Shown: positions 7,859 through 13,622 of the stretch, one piece after another
How positions within the stretch are numbered: the first letter of the stretch is position 1
Layout: every line of letters begins with the position of its first letter
DNA from: Gammaproteobacteria bacterium
GTDB taxonomy: Bacteria > Pseudomonadota > Gammaproteobacteria > SZUA-21
Assembly (NCBI GenBank): GCA_003233075.1
Contig: QIKQ01000209.1
Span: forward strand, 1 to 15,636
Direction of reading: 5' to 3'
DNA length: 15,636 nucleotides
Translations under genes and position numbers: made by a program
The notes under the pieces: generated by a model
Databases searched by the model: none
What the model saw: only the letters and a program-made list of their open reading frames with translations
What the model was told of the DNA's origin: nothing

Positions 7859-8114
7859 ATTAGCGTCTACTTAATCTTGAATCTTTATACTATCTAAGGA
7901 TGGCAAAGCATAATAGCAACAATTGTAATTAATTTGTTATTTCTGTTCGTTGCGCAGAATAGGTAAAAGAAATCTTGAAAAAAACGAGCTGATACGGCAA
8001 TACCATTAACTTAAGCTTTGTTACAAAATTAAGTAGCCTGTAGGAGGCGTTTGATCGTTCTCGGCCTTCCATGGCCTCCACGACAAAAATCCCTCCCTGG
8101 ATAAATAAAACACC

Positions 8115-8159
8115 AAGTACAGGGAAATAATAACGATTTAAATAGATTTCCCTGTACTT
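8115..8159. repeat. Perfect 14-bp inverted repeat at the core of element A
   Basis: AAGTACAGGGAAAT (8115-8128) is perfectly complementary to ATTTCCCTGTACTT (8146-8159) around a 17-nt A+T-rich loop. With a 2-nt bulge the stem extends to CC/GG outside. As RNA it would be a stable hairpin; there is no terminator-like T run immediately after it on either strand beyond TTTT at 8158-8161. Confidence 0.7.
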
Positions 8160-8163
8160 TTGG

Positions 8164-8185
8164 CCACGACGACCTTATGTCGTGG
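8164..8185. repeat. Perfect 7-bp hairpin CCACGAC/GTCGTGG within element A
   Basis: CCACGAC (8164-8170) pairs with GTCGTGG (8179-8185) over an 8-nt loop. The sequence CCACGAC also occurs in the left half of the element at 8078-8084, so three copies of this short module (one inverted) lie in the element and can pair in alternative ways. Confidence 0.6.
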
Positions 8186-8288
8186 AGCACACGGATGTGC
8201 GAGAACGACCGCTGCGCTCCTACAGGCTACAATAAATTTAATTATTCTTAAGTTAACGGCATTGACCTACGAGCTAGGTAAAGCCAGA

Positions 8289-9188
8289 TTAGGATTCCAT
8301 TGGCAAGAAGCTATCATTGCCCCATTCAAACATAGAGCCATCGTACACTGCGATGTTTTCATAACCCAGTAGCTTTAAAGCAAAGGCATTGTTTGCAGCG
8401 GCAATACCAGCGCCACAGTAGGTAATTACTTTATTTGATTTGCCGACATTAACAGAATCAAAGTTTTTCTGTAAATCTTCCGCTGTTAAATAAGTTTGAT
8501 TCATAGGATTGTGTAAAGATGAAAAGGGTACATTGACGCTGCCGCTAATATGACCTTTACGTCCAAAGACCATATCGCTTTCACCTGTGTACATCCCTGG
8601 CGGCAAAGCACTCACAATACAAACTTCATCATCTTCAACTCCGGCAAGAACCTCAGCTTTGTTAACAAATAAATTTGATTGTCGCTTAGCTGTGAATTGA
8701 GCTGGCGCATAATTACAATCATTTATTGAAACAGCTCGCCCTTCCGCAGTCCATTTTTGCCAACCGCCATTGAGAATCACTGCCTGCTTAAAACCAAAGG
8801 CACGTAACATCCACCAAACTCTAGCAGCCCAATTTGGCTCAGCCGTACTGTATAAGACAACTCGACTTTTACTGCTAATACCGTATTGACTCATCACCTT
8901 AGTAAATTGTTCGATTGGCGGCAACATTAAAGGTAATATCGAAGAGTGGTCAGACAATTCAGTGACGATATCAATATGGGCCGCACCCGGAATATGCGCT
9001 TGCTGATAAGTCTCTTTCCCACTCTGAAAGACAAACGGAATATTTATCTTTTGAGCGTCATCCGGATTAGGCATTACCTTGACGCCACAATCATAAATCC
9101 GTAAATCTTCATCATCAAGCTGTAAAGCTAAGTTTTCTGTCTCTATCAAATATTCCGGGTGCGCATATTTTTGCTTGTTGCTAGACAT
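8289..9188 (-). CDS. Two-domain sulfurtransferase (rhodanese / 3-mercaptopyruvate sulfurtransferase family, SseA-like)
   Basis: 299 residues, the usual length for a tandem rhodanese protein that transfers sulfane sulfur via a cysteine persulfide. The N-terminal inactive domain (about 10-150) has HIPGAAHIDIVTELSD and WWMLRAFGFKQAVILNGGW. The C-terminal catalytic domain (about 172-295) has GHISGSVNVPFSSL, then the active-site loop TYCGAGIAA with Cys258. A CG-x-G loop is nearer to mercaptopyruvate sulfurtransferases (CGSGVTA) than to thiosulfate rhodaneses (CRKGVTA), so MST-type activity is more likely, but the substrate is inferred. There is no signal peptide, so it should be cytoplasmic. AAGGA lies 10 nt before the ATG. 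It has its own promoter and lies downstream of a LysR-family gene on the same strand. Confidence 0.9.
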   Translation of the reverse strand: MSSNKQKYAHPEYLIETENLALQLDDEDLRIYDCGVKVMPNPDDAQKINIPFVFQSGKETYQQAHIPGAAHIDIVTELSDHSSILPLMLPPIEQFTKVMSQYGISSKSRVVLYSTAEPNWAARVWWMLRAFGFKQAVILNGGWQKWTAEGRAVSINDCNYAPAQFTAKRQSNLFVNKAEVLAGVEDDEVCIVSALPPGMYTGESDMVFGRKGHISGSVNVPFSSLHNPMNQTYLTAEDLQKNFDSVNVGKSNKVITYCGAGIAAANNAFALKLLGYENIAVYDGSMFEWGNDSFLPMES

Positions 9189-9208
9189 TAGACGTAGTTC
9201 CTTATTGT

Positions 9209-9237
9209 GATATACAAAATGCTATTACTAATGGCAA
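9209..9237 (-). promoter_or_regulatory. Sigma70-type promoter of the sulfurtransferase gene
   Basis: On the - strand TTGCCA (complement of 9232-9237, 5/6 to consensus) is followed after exactly 17 nt by TATATC (complement of 9209-9214, 4/6). The predicted transcript starts near 9202, giving a leader of only about 14 nt that still contains the AAGGA ribosome binding site. Confidence 0.5.
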
Positions 9238-9289
9238 GCAGTGTAACCCAATAGACCTTGATTGATAATGACATGGAATGGCATAATTG

Positions 9290-9308
9290 TTATTCAAAAT
9301 ACGAATAA
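9290..9308. promoter_or_regulatory. Perfect interrupted palindrome, candidate LysR-family operator
   Basis: TTATTC (9290-9295), a 7-nt spacer, then GAATAA (9303-9308) form a perfect dyad. It contains the T-N11-A arrangement typical of LysR-type binding sites. It lies between the 3' end of the LysR-type gene and the promoter of the sulfurtransferase gene, roughly 95 nt upstream of the predicted transcript start, somewhat further than the usual LysR recognition site. Binding is inferred, not shown. Confidence 0.4.
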
Positions 9309-9336
9309 GTAAGACCTACTATCTGAATTCGAGCCA

Positions 9337-10215
9337 TTAAAAATAGTCTCGAATATAATCAATAAAACATCGCACCTTGGCAGCAACAAATCGGCGATCA
9401 GGATATATCGCATGAATTTCTAATGAAGATGGTTCGTATTGCGTTAAAATTGGCTTTACCTTACCTAATTTAATTTCATCTTCTATCAGCCAAAGTGGAG
9501 TTACGGCTATCCCCTGCCCTGCCAATACTGCCTGACGAATTGTATGCGGATTATTTACGCTCAGGCGTCCATCGACTCGAATCGTTTCTTTACCTCTTGG
9601 GCCCGAGTAATGCCATTCGTTACCAGTCGTTAACAAGGAATAAACAATGCAGTTGTGAACATTCAAATCTTGAAGCGTTTCTGGTTCACCCTGTCTTTCA
9701 ATATAATCTAAACTAGCAACAGTCACTCGTGGGCTATCGCCAATGTGCTGAGCGATAAGATTTGAGTCTGCGAGAGGTCCAATTCTAATAGCGACATCAA
9801 CTCCATCCTTAACTAAATCAACATAATGATCATCCATGATAAGTTCAATATTCAATTCCGGCTGATTCTCTAAAAATTTCCATAAATGCGGCACTATTTT
9901 CAGTTCGCCAAAAGTGATAGGCGTATTAATACGTAAGGTCCCGCTAGGTGTAGATTGTTGATCACGAATACTCGATTCCGTTTCGTTCAATTCATCAAGT
10001 ATGAAAACACAGCGTTCATAATATTGCTTACCGATGTCTGTCAAACTGAGCTGGCGTGTGTTTCGATTAAGCAGAGTAACGCTAAGATGTTTCTCAAGAG
10101 CAGCAATATGCTTACTTACGGTAGGTTGTGATAAATCAAGTTCACGAGCAACTTCAGAAAAGTTCTCCAGTTCTGCTACTCTTCGAAAAACCGACATTGA
10201 TAATACCAAATCCAT
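9337..10215 (-). CDS. LysR-type transcriptional regulator
   Basis: Cytoplasmic DNA-binding regulator of 292 residues, a standard LTTR length. The winged helix-turn-helix is at residues 19-44 (FSEVARELDLSQPTVSKHIA), followed by the linker helix and an effector-binding domain from about residue 92 (GTLRINTPITFGE) to the end, with DVAIRIG and GQGIAVTPLW segments typical of the group resembling AaeR/CrgA-like regulators. The start chosen is the ATG at 10215, preceded by GAGAG at a good distance and by a promoter; a longer frame beginning with GTG at 10263 exists but lies upstream of that promoter's -10. The next gene downstream on the same strand is the sulfurtransferase. The effector and targets are unknown. 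Confidence 0.9.
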   Translation of the reverse strand: MDLVLSMSVFRRVAELENFSEVARELDLSQPTVSKHIAALEKHLSVTLLNRNTRQLSLTDIGKQYYERCVFILDELNETESSIRDQQSTPSGTLRINTPITFGELKIVPHLWKFLENQPELNIELIMDDHYVDLVKDGVDVAIRIGPLADSNLIAQHIGDSPRVTVASLDYIERQGEPETLQDLNVHNCIVYSLLTTGNEWHYSGPRGKETIRVDGRLSVNNPHTIRQAVLAGQGIAVTPLWLIEDEIKLGKVKPILTQYEPSSLEIHAIYPDRRFVAAKVRCFIDYIRDYF

Positions 10216-10242
10216 TGTGCAACTCTCAGCTAATGACTCATG

Positions 10243-10248
10243 ATTATA
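10243..10248 (-). promoter_or_regulatory. Consensus -10 hexamer of the LysR-type gene
   Basis: The complement reads a perfect TATAAT, with transcription expected near 10236 and the ATG at 10215, a leader of about 20 nt containing GAGAG. No good -35 stands at the right distance (TATTAG at 17 nt), so activation may be weak or regulated. The palindrome ATGACTCAT (10233-10241) overlaps the predicted transcript start. Confidence 0.5.
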
Positions 10249-10301
10249 GTTGGTGGCGTACACGGCTAATACAAGGTATTCGGTGTTTTTTGACCATCGT
10301 T

Positions 10302-10494
10302 GGCCGAGAACGACGCAAAGGCCATCGACAGGCTACAAAATTTTCAATAATACAGTAGCCCGTAAGAAGTCGCCGTAGGCGACAATATGCAGGAAATCTA
10401 AACTCTTTCCCGCAGTACGCGTTCTTCAAACGCTCCGAACGGGCTACAAATATTTCATAACAAAGCTTAAGTTAATGGCGTTGCCGTGCGAACT
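10302..10494. repeat. Composite repeat element B, related to element A
   Basis: Non-coding, between the LysR-type gene and the acetyltransferase gene. Three modules are seen. (1) 10302-10336, whose complement starts GTAGCCTGTCGATGGC and ends TCGTTCTCGGCC, matching the left head of element A (8033-8066). (2) A pair GTAGCCCGT (10355-10363) and ACGGGCTAC (10439-10447), a perfect 9-bp inverted repeat enclosing a perfect hairpin GTCGCC-GTA-GGCGAC (10369-10383). (3) 10461-10485, whose complement matches 23 of 25 bases of the outer end of element A (7996-8020), continuing less exactly to 10494. The convergent genes on either side leave it as the whole content of this gap apart from the LysR promoter. 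Confidence 0.7.
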
Positions 10495-10539
10495 ACATCT
10501 TTTTATAGTCGTATTTAATATACAATTTCCCTAAATCTC

Positions 10540-11049
10540 TTATTTTGGTCCGATTCGCTTAGTTGCTCGAACCTGAGCGGGGTCATATCCCATGTTTTGC
10601 CAAAATTTTTGGGCATCAAAATTACCTTGGTCCCAAATCACATCAATATATTTAATTTCTTTCTCAACTAACCATTTTTCGATACGCGAAACAAGCTGCT
10701 TTGCAATTCCACGTCGACGATACAATGGCTTTACATAACAGGGACCAATCAAGCCTATGCGCTGAATGTGATACCATGGCATATATTGAATTTGCGTACT
10801 AATAAATCCGCACAATTCTCCCTGATACTCCGCGACTAAAATCAATGCATCACTGCTGGAGTAATATTTATTAATCCATTTCATTATGTATTGATGATAA
10901 TCAGACGACTTTTTTAGTTTGGCGAAATTATTAGAGTGATTTTTTACATGATTATCTAATTCATGCCATAAACCGATTATTAAATCGATATCTTCATCGC
11001 TCGATTCTCGAAATGAAATTGCGTGATCTTCTTTAAGAATTGTGGTCAC
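10540..11049 (-). CDS. GNAT-family N-acetyltransferase
   Basis: 169-residue cytoplasmic acetyltransferase of the GNAT fold. The acetyl-CoA pyrophosphate-binding motif A is visible as RRRGIAKQL at residues 111-119, preceded by the beta-strand IGLIGPCYVKPLY (98-110) and followed by the typical N-x2-A-x2-FWQNMGY motif B (143-155). The acceptor substrate cannot be told. The start is GTG, 2 nt downstream of the dnaQ stop, so it is translated as the last gene of the methyltransferase-rnhA-dnaQ operon. This gene is not part of the usual conserved rnhA/dnaQ neighbourhood and may be a local addition. Confidence 0.9.
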   Translation of the reverse strand: MTTILKEDHAISFRESSDEDIDLIIGLWHELDNHVKNHSNNFAKLKKSSDYHQYIMKWINKYYSSSDALILVAEYQGELCGFISTQIQYMPWYHIQRIGLIGPCYVKPLYRRRGIAKQLVSRIEKWLVEKEIKYIDVIWDQGNFDAQKFWQNMGYDPAQVRATKRIGPK

Positions 11050-11051
11050 AG

Positions 11052-11768
11052 CTACTCACTCTCTTTAAGCCATAGACATTGCTGGTTACTCACTTCGTTA
11101 ATTTCGTCAAGTCTTGTTAAATGAGCAGCTTTTTCTTCTGCATTGGCCTTGATAGTAGGAATCAAGTCAATATTTTTAAAAACTTTAGATTTCGATCTTT
11201 TGCGAGCAATTTGACCTGCTCTGGAATCATCAGCGAACATTAGATCCGCTTGGCCCCCTGTCATCATTAAGTATACGTCTGATAAAATCTCAGCATCTAA
11301 TAAGGCGCCATGCTTGTCACGCTTTGAATTATCAATTTCATAACGCTTACATAAAGCATCCAAATTATTTTTTTGGCCTGGATGCATTTTTCTCGCTAAT
11401 AACAAAGTATCTAACACGCTGCAAATTTCATCAACTAGTTTGTTTGACTTACTGATTAATTTAAATTCATGATTAATAAAACCTACGTCAAACGGCGCGT
11501 TGTGAATTATTAATTCAGCGCCTTTTATAAAACTGATGAAATCGTCACGAATATCCGCGAATCGAGGCTTGTCTGCAAGAAAATCGTTACTGATGCCATG
11601 CACTTCAAACGCGCCCTGATCTACTTTTCGATCTGGATTAATATATTGGTGATAAACATTGCCACTCAAACGACGATTAATCAGCTCTACACAACCAATT
11701 TCAATAATTCGATGCCCACTGGATGGAGATAATCCGGTTGTTTCTGTATCTAGTACTACTTGTCTCAT
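11052..11768 (-). CDS. dnaQ: DNA polymerase III epsilon subunit (3'-5' proofreading exonuclease)
   Basis: DEDDh exonuclease that proofreads for the replicative polymerase. Catalytic residues are all present: Asp7 and Glu9 in VLDTETTG (Exo I), Asp94 in HNAPFDVGFINHEF (Exo II), His153 and Asp158 in HGALLDAEIL (Exo III epsilon). The signature GAFEVHGIS (52-60) and the MMTGGQ segment (168-173) are typical for bacterial epsilon. The C-terminal tail (about 180-238), which in Escherichia coli binds the alpha subunit, is present and basic. At 238 residues it is about the usual length. The ATG is 3 nt after the rnhA stop. In E. coli the two genes are divergent with overlapping promoters, whereas here they are co-directional and coupled. 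Confidence 0.97.
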   Translation of the reverse strand: MRQVVLDTETTGLSPSSGHRIIEIGCVELINRRLSGNVYHQYINPDRKVDQGAFEVHGISNDFLADKPRFADIRDDFISFIKGAELIIHNAPFDVGFINHEFKLISKSNKLVDEICSVLDTLLLARKMHPGQKNNLDALCKRYEIDNSKRDKHGALLDAEILSDVYLMMTGGQADLMFADDSRAGQIARKRSKSKVFKNIDLIPTIKANAEEKAAHLTRLDEINEVSNQQCLWLKESE

Positions 11769-11771
11769 AAG

Positions 11772-12212
11772 TTACTCAAATCTCTTTTCGTCAATCGCAC
11801 GATTAGCAAGCTGATCGACTATTTCATTTTCAACATGACCTGAATGACCTTTAACCCAACGCCATTCTACTTTATGCTGATTCACTAGATCATCAAGCCG
11901 GACCCATAAATCAACGTTCTTAACTGGTTTTTTTGCTGCTGTTTTCCAATTTCGTTTTTTCCAATTATGAATCCAGTCCGTAATACCGTTTTTAACATAT
12001 TTTGAATCCGTTGTAATGACAACATCACACTCTCGGGTTAATGTTTCTAATGCCTTAATGGGCGCCATTAGTTCCATACGATTATTTGTTGTGTCTTTTT
12101 CAGCGCCATATAAACTTTTTTCACTGTCCTTATAACGCATTAACGCTCCCCAACCACCTGGCCCTGGATTGCCTCTACAGGCACCGTCGGTATAAATTTC
12201 TACTAGCTCCAT
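11772..12212 (-). CDS. rnhA: Ribonuclease HI
   Basis: Degrades the RNA strand of RNA-DNA hybrids, in the cytoplasm. The 146 residues carry the full catalytic set: Asp9 in IYTDGACRGNPGPGG, Glu47 in NNRMELMA, Asp69 in ITTDSKYV, His123 in VKGHSGH and Asp133 in VDQLANRA. The basic protrusion region for substrate binding (WIHNWKKRNWKTAAKKPVKN, about 80-99) is also present, marking the E. coli-type enzyme. A strong AAGGAAAA Shine-Dalgarno precedes the ATG by a few bases. It lies 37 nt downstream of the methyltransferase gene and directly upstream of dnaQ. Confidence 0.97.
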   Translation of the reverse strand: MELVEIYTDGACRGNPGPGGWGALMRYKDSEKSLYGAEKDTTNNRMELMAPIKALETLTRECDVVITTDSKYVKNGITDWIHNWKKRNWKTAAKKPVKNVDLWVRLDDLVNQHKVEWRWVKGHSGHVENEIVDQLANRAIDEKRFE

Positions 12213-12249
12213 ACTTTTCCTTTTAATAATTTATTCTTTACTGAACTTA

Positions 12250-13005
12250 TTAAGTTTTATTTGGTTTATCTGCATCCGACTCAAATTTCATTGCGCCTCT
12301 TGATGCCGTATCGATTAATCCACTCGCCACCTTTTTTTGAGGCCGCCAACGAGGTTTGATTGGAGTTAATTTTAATACTTTTTTCTTTGCCGTTATGACA
12401 TATACAGCACCAAATAATTTAATGAATTTCTTTCCAAAGTTTTCAAAAATATTTAACTTATTTAAAAACCCCTCATGATTAACTGGTGGACGATAAAATA
12501 ATTGTTGATTGGAAACTAAATCAAAGCCAAGCAATCCCAGCCAGTCCTTAATTCGATTAGCACTTACAAATTTACCTCGCCAAGGTGTATTGGCTCGTTT
12601 TAAAGGCATCCATTTACGTAAGCCCCACAAGCTTCGAGGATTAAATCCGATAATAATAATGTGCCCTTCCGGCATCAAAACTCGTTCTGCCTCACGCAAT
12701 ACTTGATGCGGATCCTGAGTGAAATCAAGACTGTGGAACAATATAACCACGTCCATGCTATCGGTCATAATTGGCAAGGCCTCAGGTTTACCGCCAATTG
12801 CCGAGCATTGGTATTTTTTTATTTGTTTGGTCAAAATTGCTCGATGACGTACTCGAGAGTTACTCACCAAATCAATATCATCGGAACCGATTAACAATAA
12901 ATGATAACCAAACAAGTTATGCAGTTGCTGGGATAAGGCACTTTGTTCCGCCAGTTTTAATAAACTACCTAAAGATGTCTTGTGCCATTGTTCTAGTTGA
13001 AACAT
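12250..13005 (-). CDS. SAM-dependent methyltransferase-like protein (YafS-like)
   Basis: Class I methyltransferase-fold protein, about 251 residues. The second half of the fold is clear: EALPIMTDSMDVVILFHSLD (motif II/III region), then REAERVLMPEGHIIIIGFNP and SLWGLRKW, a segment typical of the YafS-like family that sits beside rnhA, dnaQ and gloB in Gammaproteobacteria. Motif I is degenerate: LLIGSDD where a glycine-rich GxGxG loop would be expected, so SAM binding is uncertain. The C-terminal ~35 residues are basic and disordered-looking. The start chosen is the ATG at 13005; an in-frame GTG at 13020 would add five residues, but the best promoter predicts a transcript starting only ~5 nt before it. 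No substrate is known to me. It is first gene of the operon with rnhA, dnaQ and the acetyltransferase. Confidence 0.85.
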   Translation of the reverse strand: MFQLEQWHKTSLGSLLKLAEQSALSQQLHNLFGYHLLLIGSDDIDLVSNSRVRHRAILTKQIKKYQCSAIGGKPEALPIMTDSMDVVILFHSLDFTQDPHQVLREAERVLMPEGHIIIIGFNPRSLWGLRKWMPLKRANTPWRGKFVSANRIKDWLGLLGFDLVSNQQLFYRPPVNHEGFLNKLNIFENFGKKFIKLFGAVYVITAKKKVLKLTPIKPRWRPQKKVASGLIDTASRGAMKFESDADKPNKT

Positions 13006-13031
13006 ATTTGTAAGATCCACACGATTTGATT

Positions 13032-13059
13032 ATTTTAAATATTCGATTCGGAATAGCAA
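13032..13059 (-). promoter_or_regulatory. Candidate promoter of the methyltransferase-rnhA-dnaQ-acetyltransferase operon
   Basis: On the - strand TTGCTA (complement of 13054-13059, 4/6) is followed after 16 nt by TAAAAT (complement of 13032-13037, 5/6). The transcript would begin near 13025, leaving a ~20-nt leader to the ATG at 13005. Confidence 0.4.
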
Positions 13060-13114
13060 GAATTTCTCGCGATTAGTCTCTTTATAAGATTGAATTAATT
13101 AACTATTTACTGCA

Positions 13115-13128
13115 TATTCTTAAGAATA
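13115..13128. promoter_or_regulatory. Perfect 14-bp palindrome
   Basis: TATTCTTAAGAATA is its own reverse complement. It lies ~90 bp upstream of the predicted methyltransferase transcript start and could be an operator for a dimeric regulator; no known box is recognised. Confidence 0.35.
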
Positions 13129-13478
13129 GACTAATACTTGCGCAAATTCTTCAGTAAATTTTAACACACGACTCATTCGCACAATTCATAGTAGCTTCTT
13201 CGTCCGACCAAAAACAGAGTGGTAGCTGTGGTTTAAGGACGATCGGGTAAAATACGACTGCCAATTTACGCCGAATCCACACAGACATACTGTTTTTTCT
13301 AACTGAACTTTTAATCGGTCCTAAACTTCTAATCTGGTTGTATAAGTAAAAAAATTAAGTCCATTTTTAAAAAATCTAGGGATTAGCATACTTATTGCTT
13401 ATCAATCCTGTAGGTGAGACGAAAAATCGTCTAAATAATGTACGAAATTGAAGCTCGATTTCAGAGTAAAAACTCCTG

Positions 13479-13484
13479 TATACT
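13479..13484 (+). promoter_or_regulatory. Candidate -10 element upstream of mltD
   Basis: TATACT (5/6 to consensus) with a poor -35 (CGATTT at 17 nt). Transcription would start near 13491, giving a leader of about 130 nt before mltD. The region just upstream of the mltD ATG has no clear Shine-Dalgarno. Confidence 0.35.
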
Positions 13485-13622
13485 GCATTTAAACAGTCTC
13501 AACTAATTGAAAATTAATGCTTAATTGTTAGACGAATTCAGAGTGGAACGATTTAATGCAACTTATTACCCTAATAGTAATCACACTAAAACATCAACCT
13601 AACTCATAAAGTCAGCGATCAT

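Larger units (their letters stand above)
7987..8275. repeat. Inverted-repeat element A (~289 bp, MITE/REP-composite-like, non-coding)
   Basis: The two ends are imperfect inverted copies of each other over about 75 bp. The outer part is AGCT followed by CAATACCATTAACTTAAG (7998-8015) against the complement of CTTAAGTTAACGGCATTG (8247-8264), 16 of 18 matching. The inner part is a GTAGCCTGTAGGAG head (8033-8046) that is repeated inverted (complement of 8217-8230) and leads on both sides to TCGTTCTCG. The centre carries two further perfect hairpins. No credible ORF lies inside. It fills most of the 478-bp gap between the exported-protein gene and the sulfurtransferase gene, and ends only 13 nt before the stop codon of the latter. 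Related modules recur at 10302-10494 and 15441-15505. Confidence 0.75.
13060..13622. other. Gene-free divergent intergenic region with palindromes
   Basis: About 600 bp between the divergent methyltransferase operon and mltD in which I find no credible ORF, tRNA or repeat of the A/B family. It contains a perfect 14-bp palindrome TATTCTTAAGAATA (13115-13128); an 8-bp inverted pair ATTAGTCT (13072-13079) / AGACTAAT (13128-13135); a possible stem TCGTCC (13200-13205) / GGACGA (13237-13242) with a weaker inner ACAG/CTGT stem; a hairpin AGACGA-AAAA-TCGTCT (13417-13432); and the mltD promoter. It occupies the place where gloB is found in many relatives, but no metallo-beta-lactamase motif (such as THxHxDH) is readable in any frame I checked by eye. 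Confidence 0.5.

Noticed and set aside
7984..8275. ACGAGCT on both sides of element A (7984-7990 and 8269-8275), resembling a target-site duplication
   Set aside because: Alignment of the three known outer ends shows that AGCT (AGTT in B) belongs to the inverted ends themselves; because AGCT is palindromic it looks like a direct repeat. Only ACG remains as a possible duplication, too short to support.
8160..8372. 70-codon open frame on the + strand across the right arm of element A
   Set aside because: It runs through repeat sequence into the antisense of the sulfurtransferase gene and has no ribosome binding site or recognisable product.
10216..10263. Longer N-terminus of the LysR-type regulator starting at GTG 10263
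   Set aside because: The perfect TATAAT -10 (complement of 10243-10248) lies inside this extension, and the family normally begins a few residues before the helix-turn-helix, as with the ATG at 10215 that has a ribosome binding site.
13021..13622. tRNA or CRISPR in the largest intergenic region
   Set aside because: No cloverleaf with a GGTTCRA-type T loop and no regularly spaced repeats could be found by eye.
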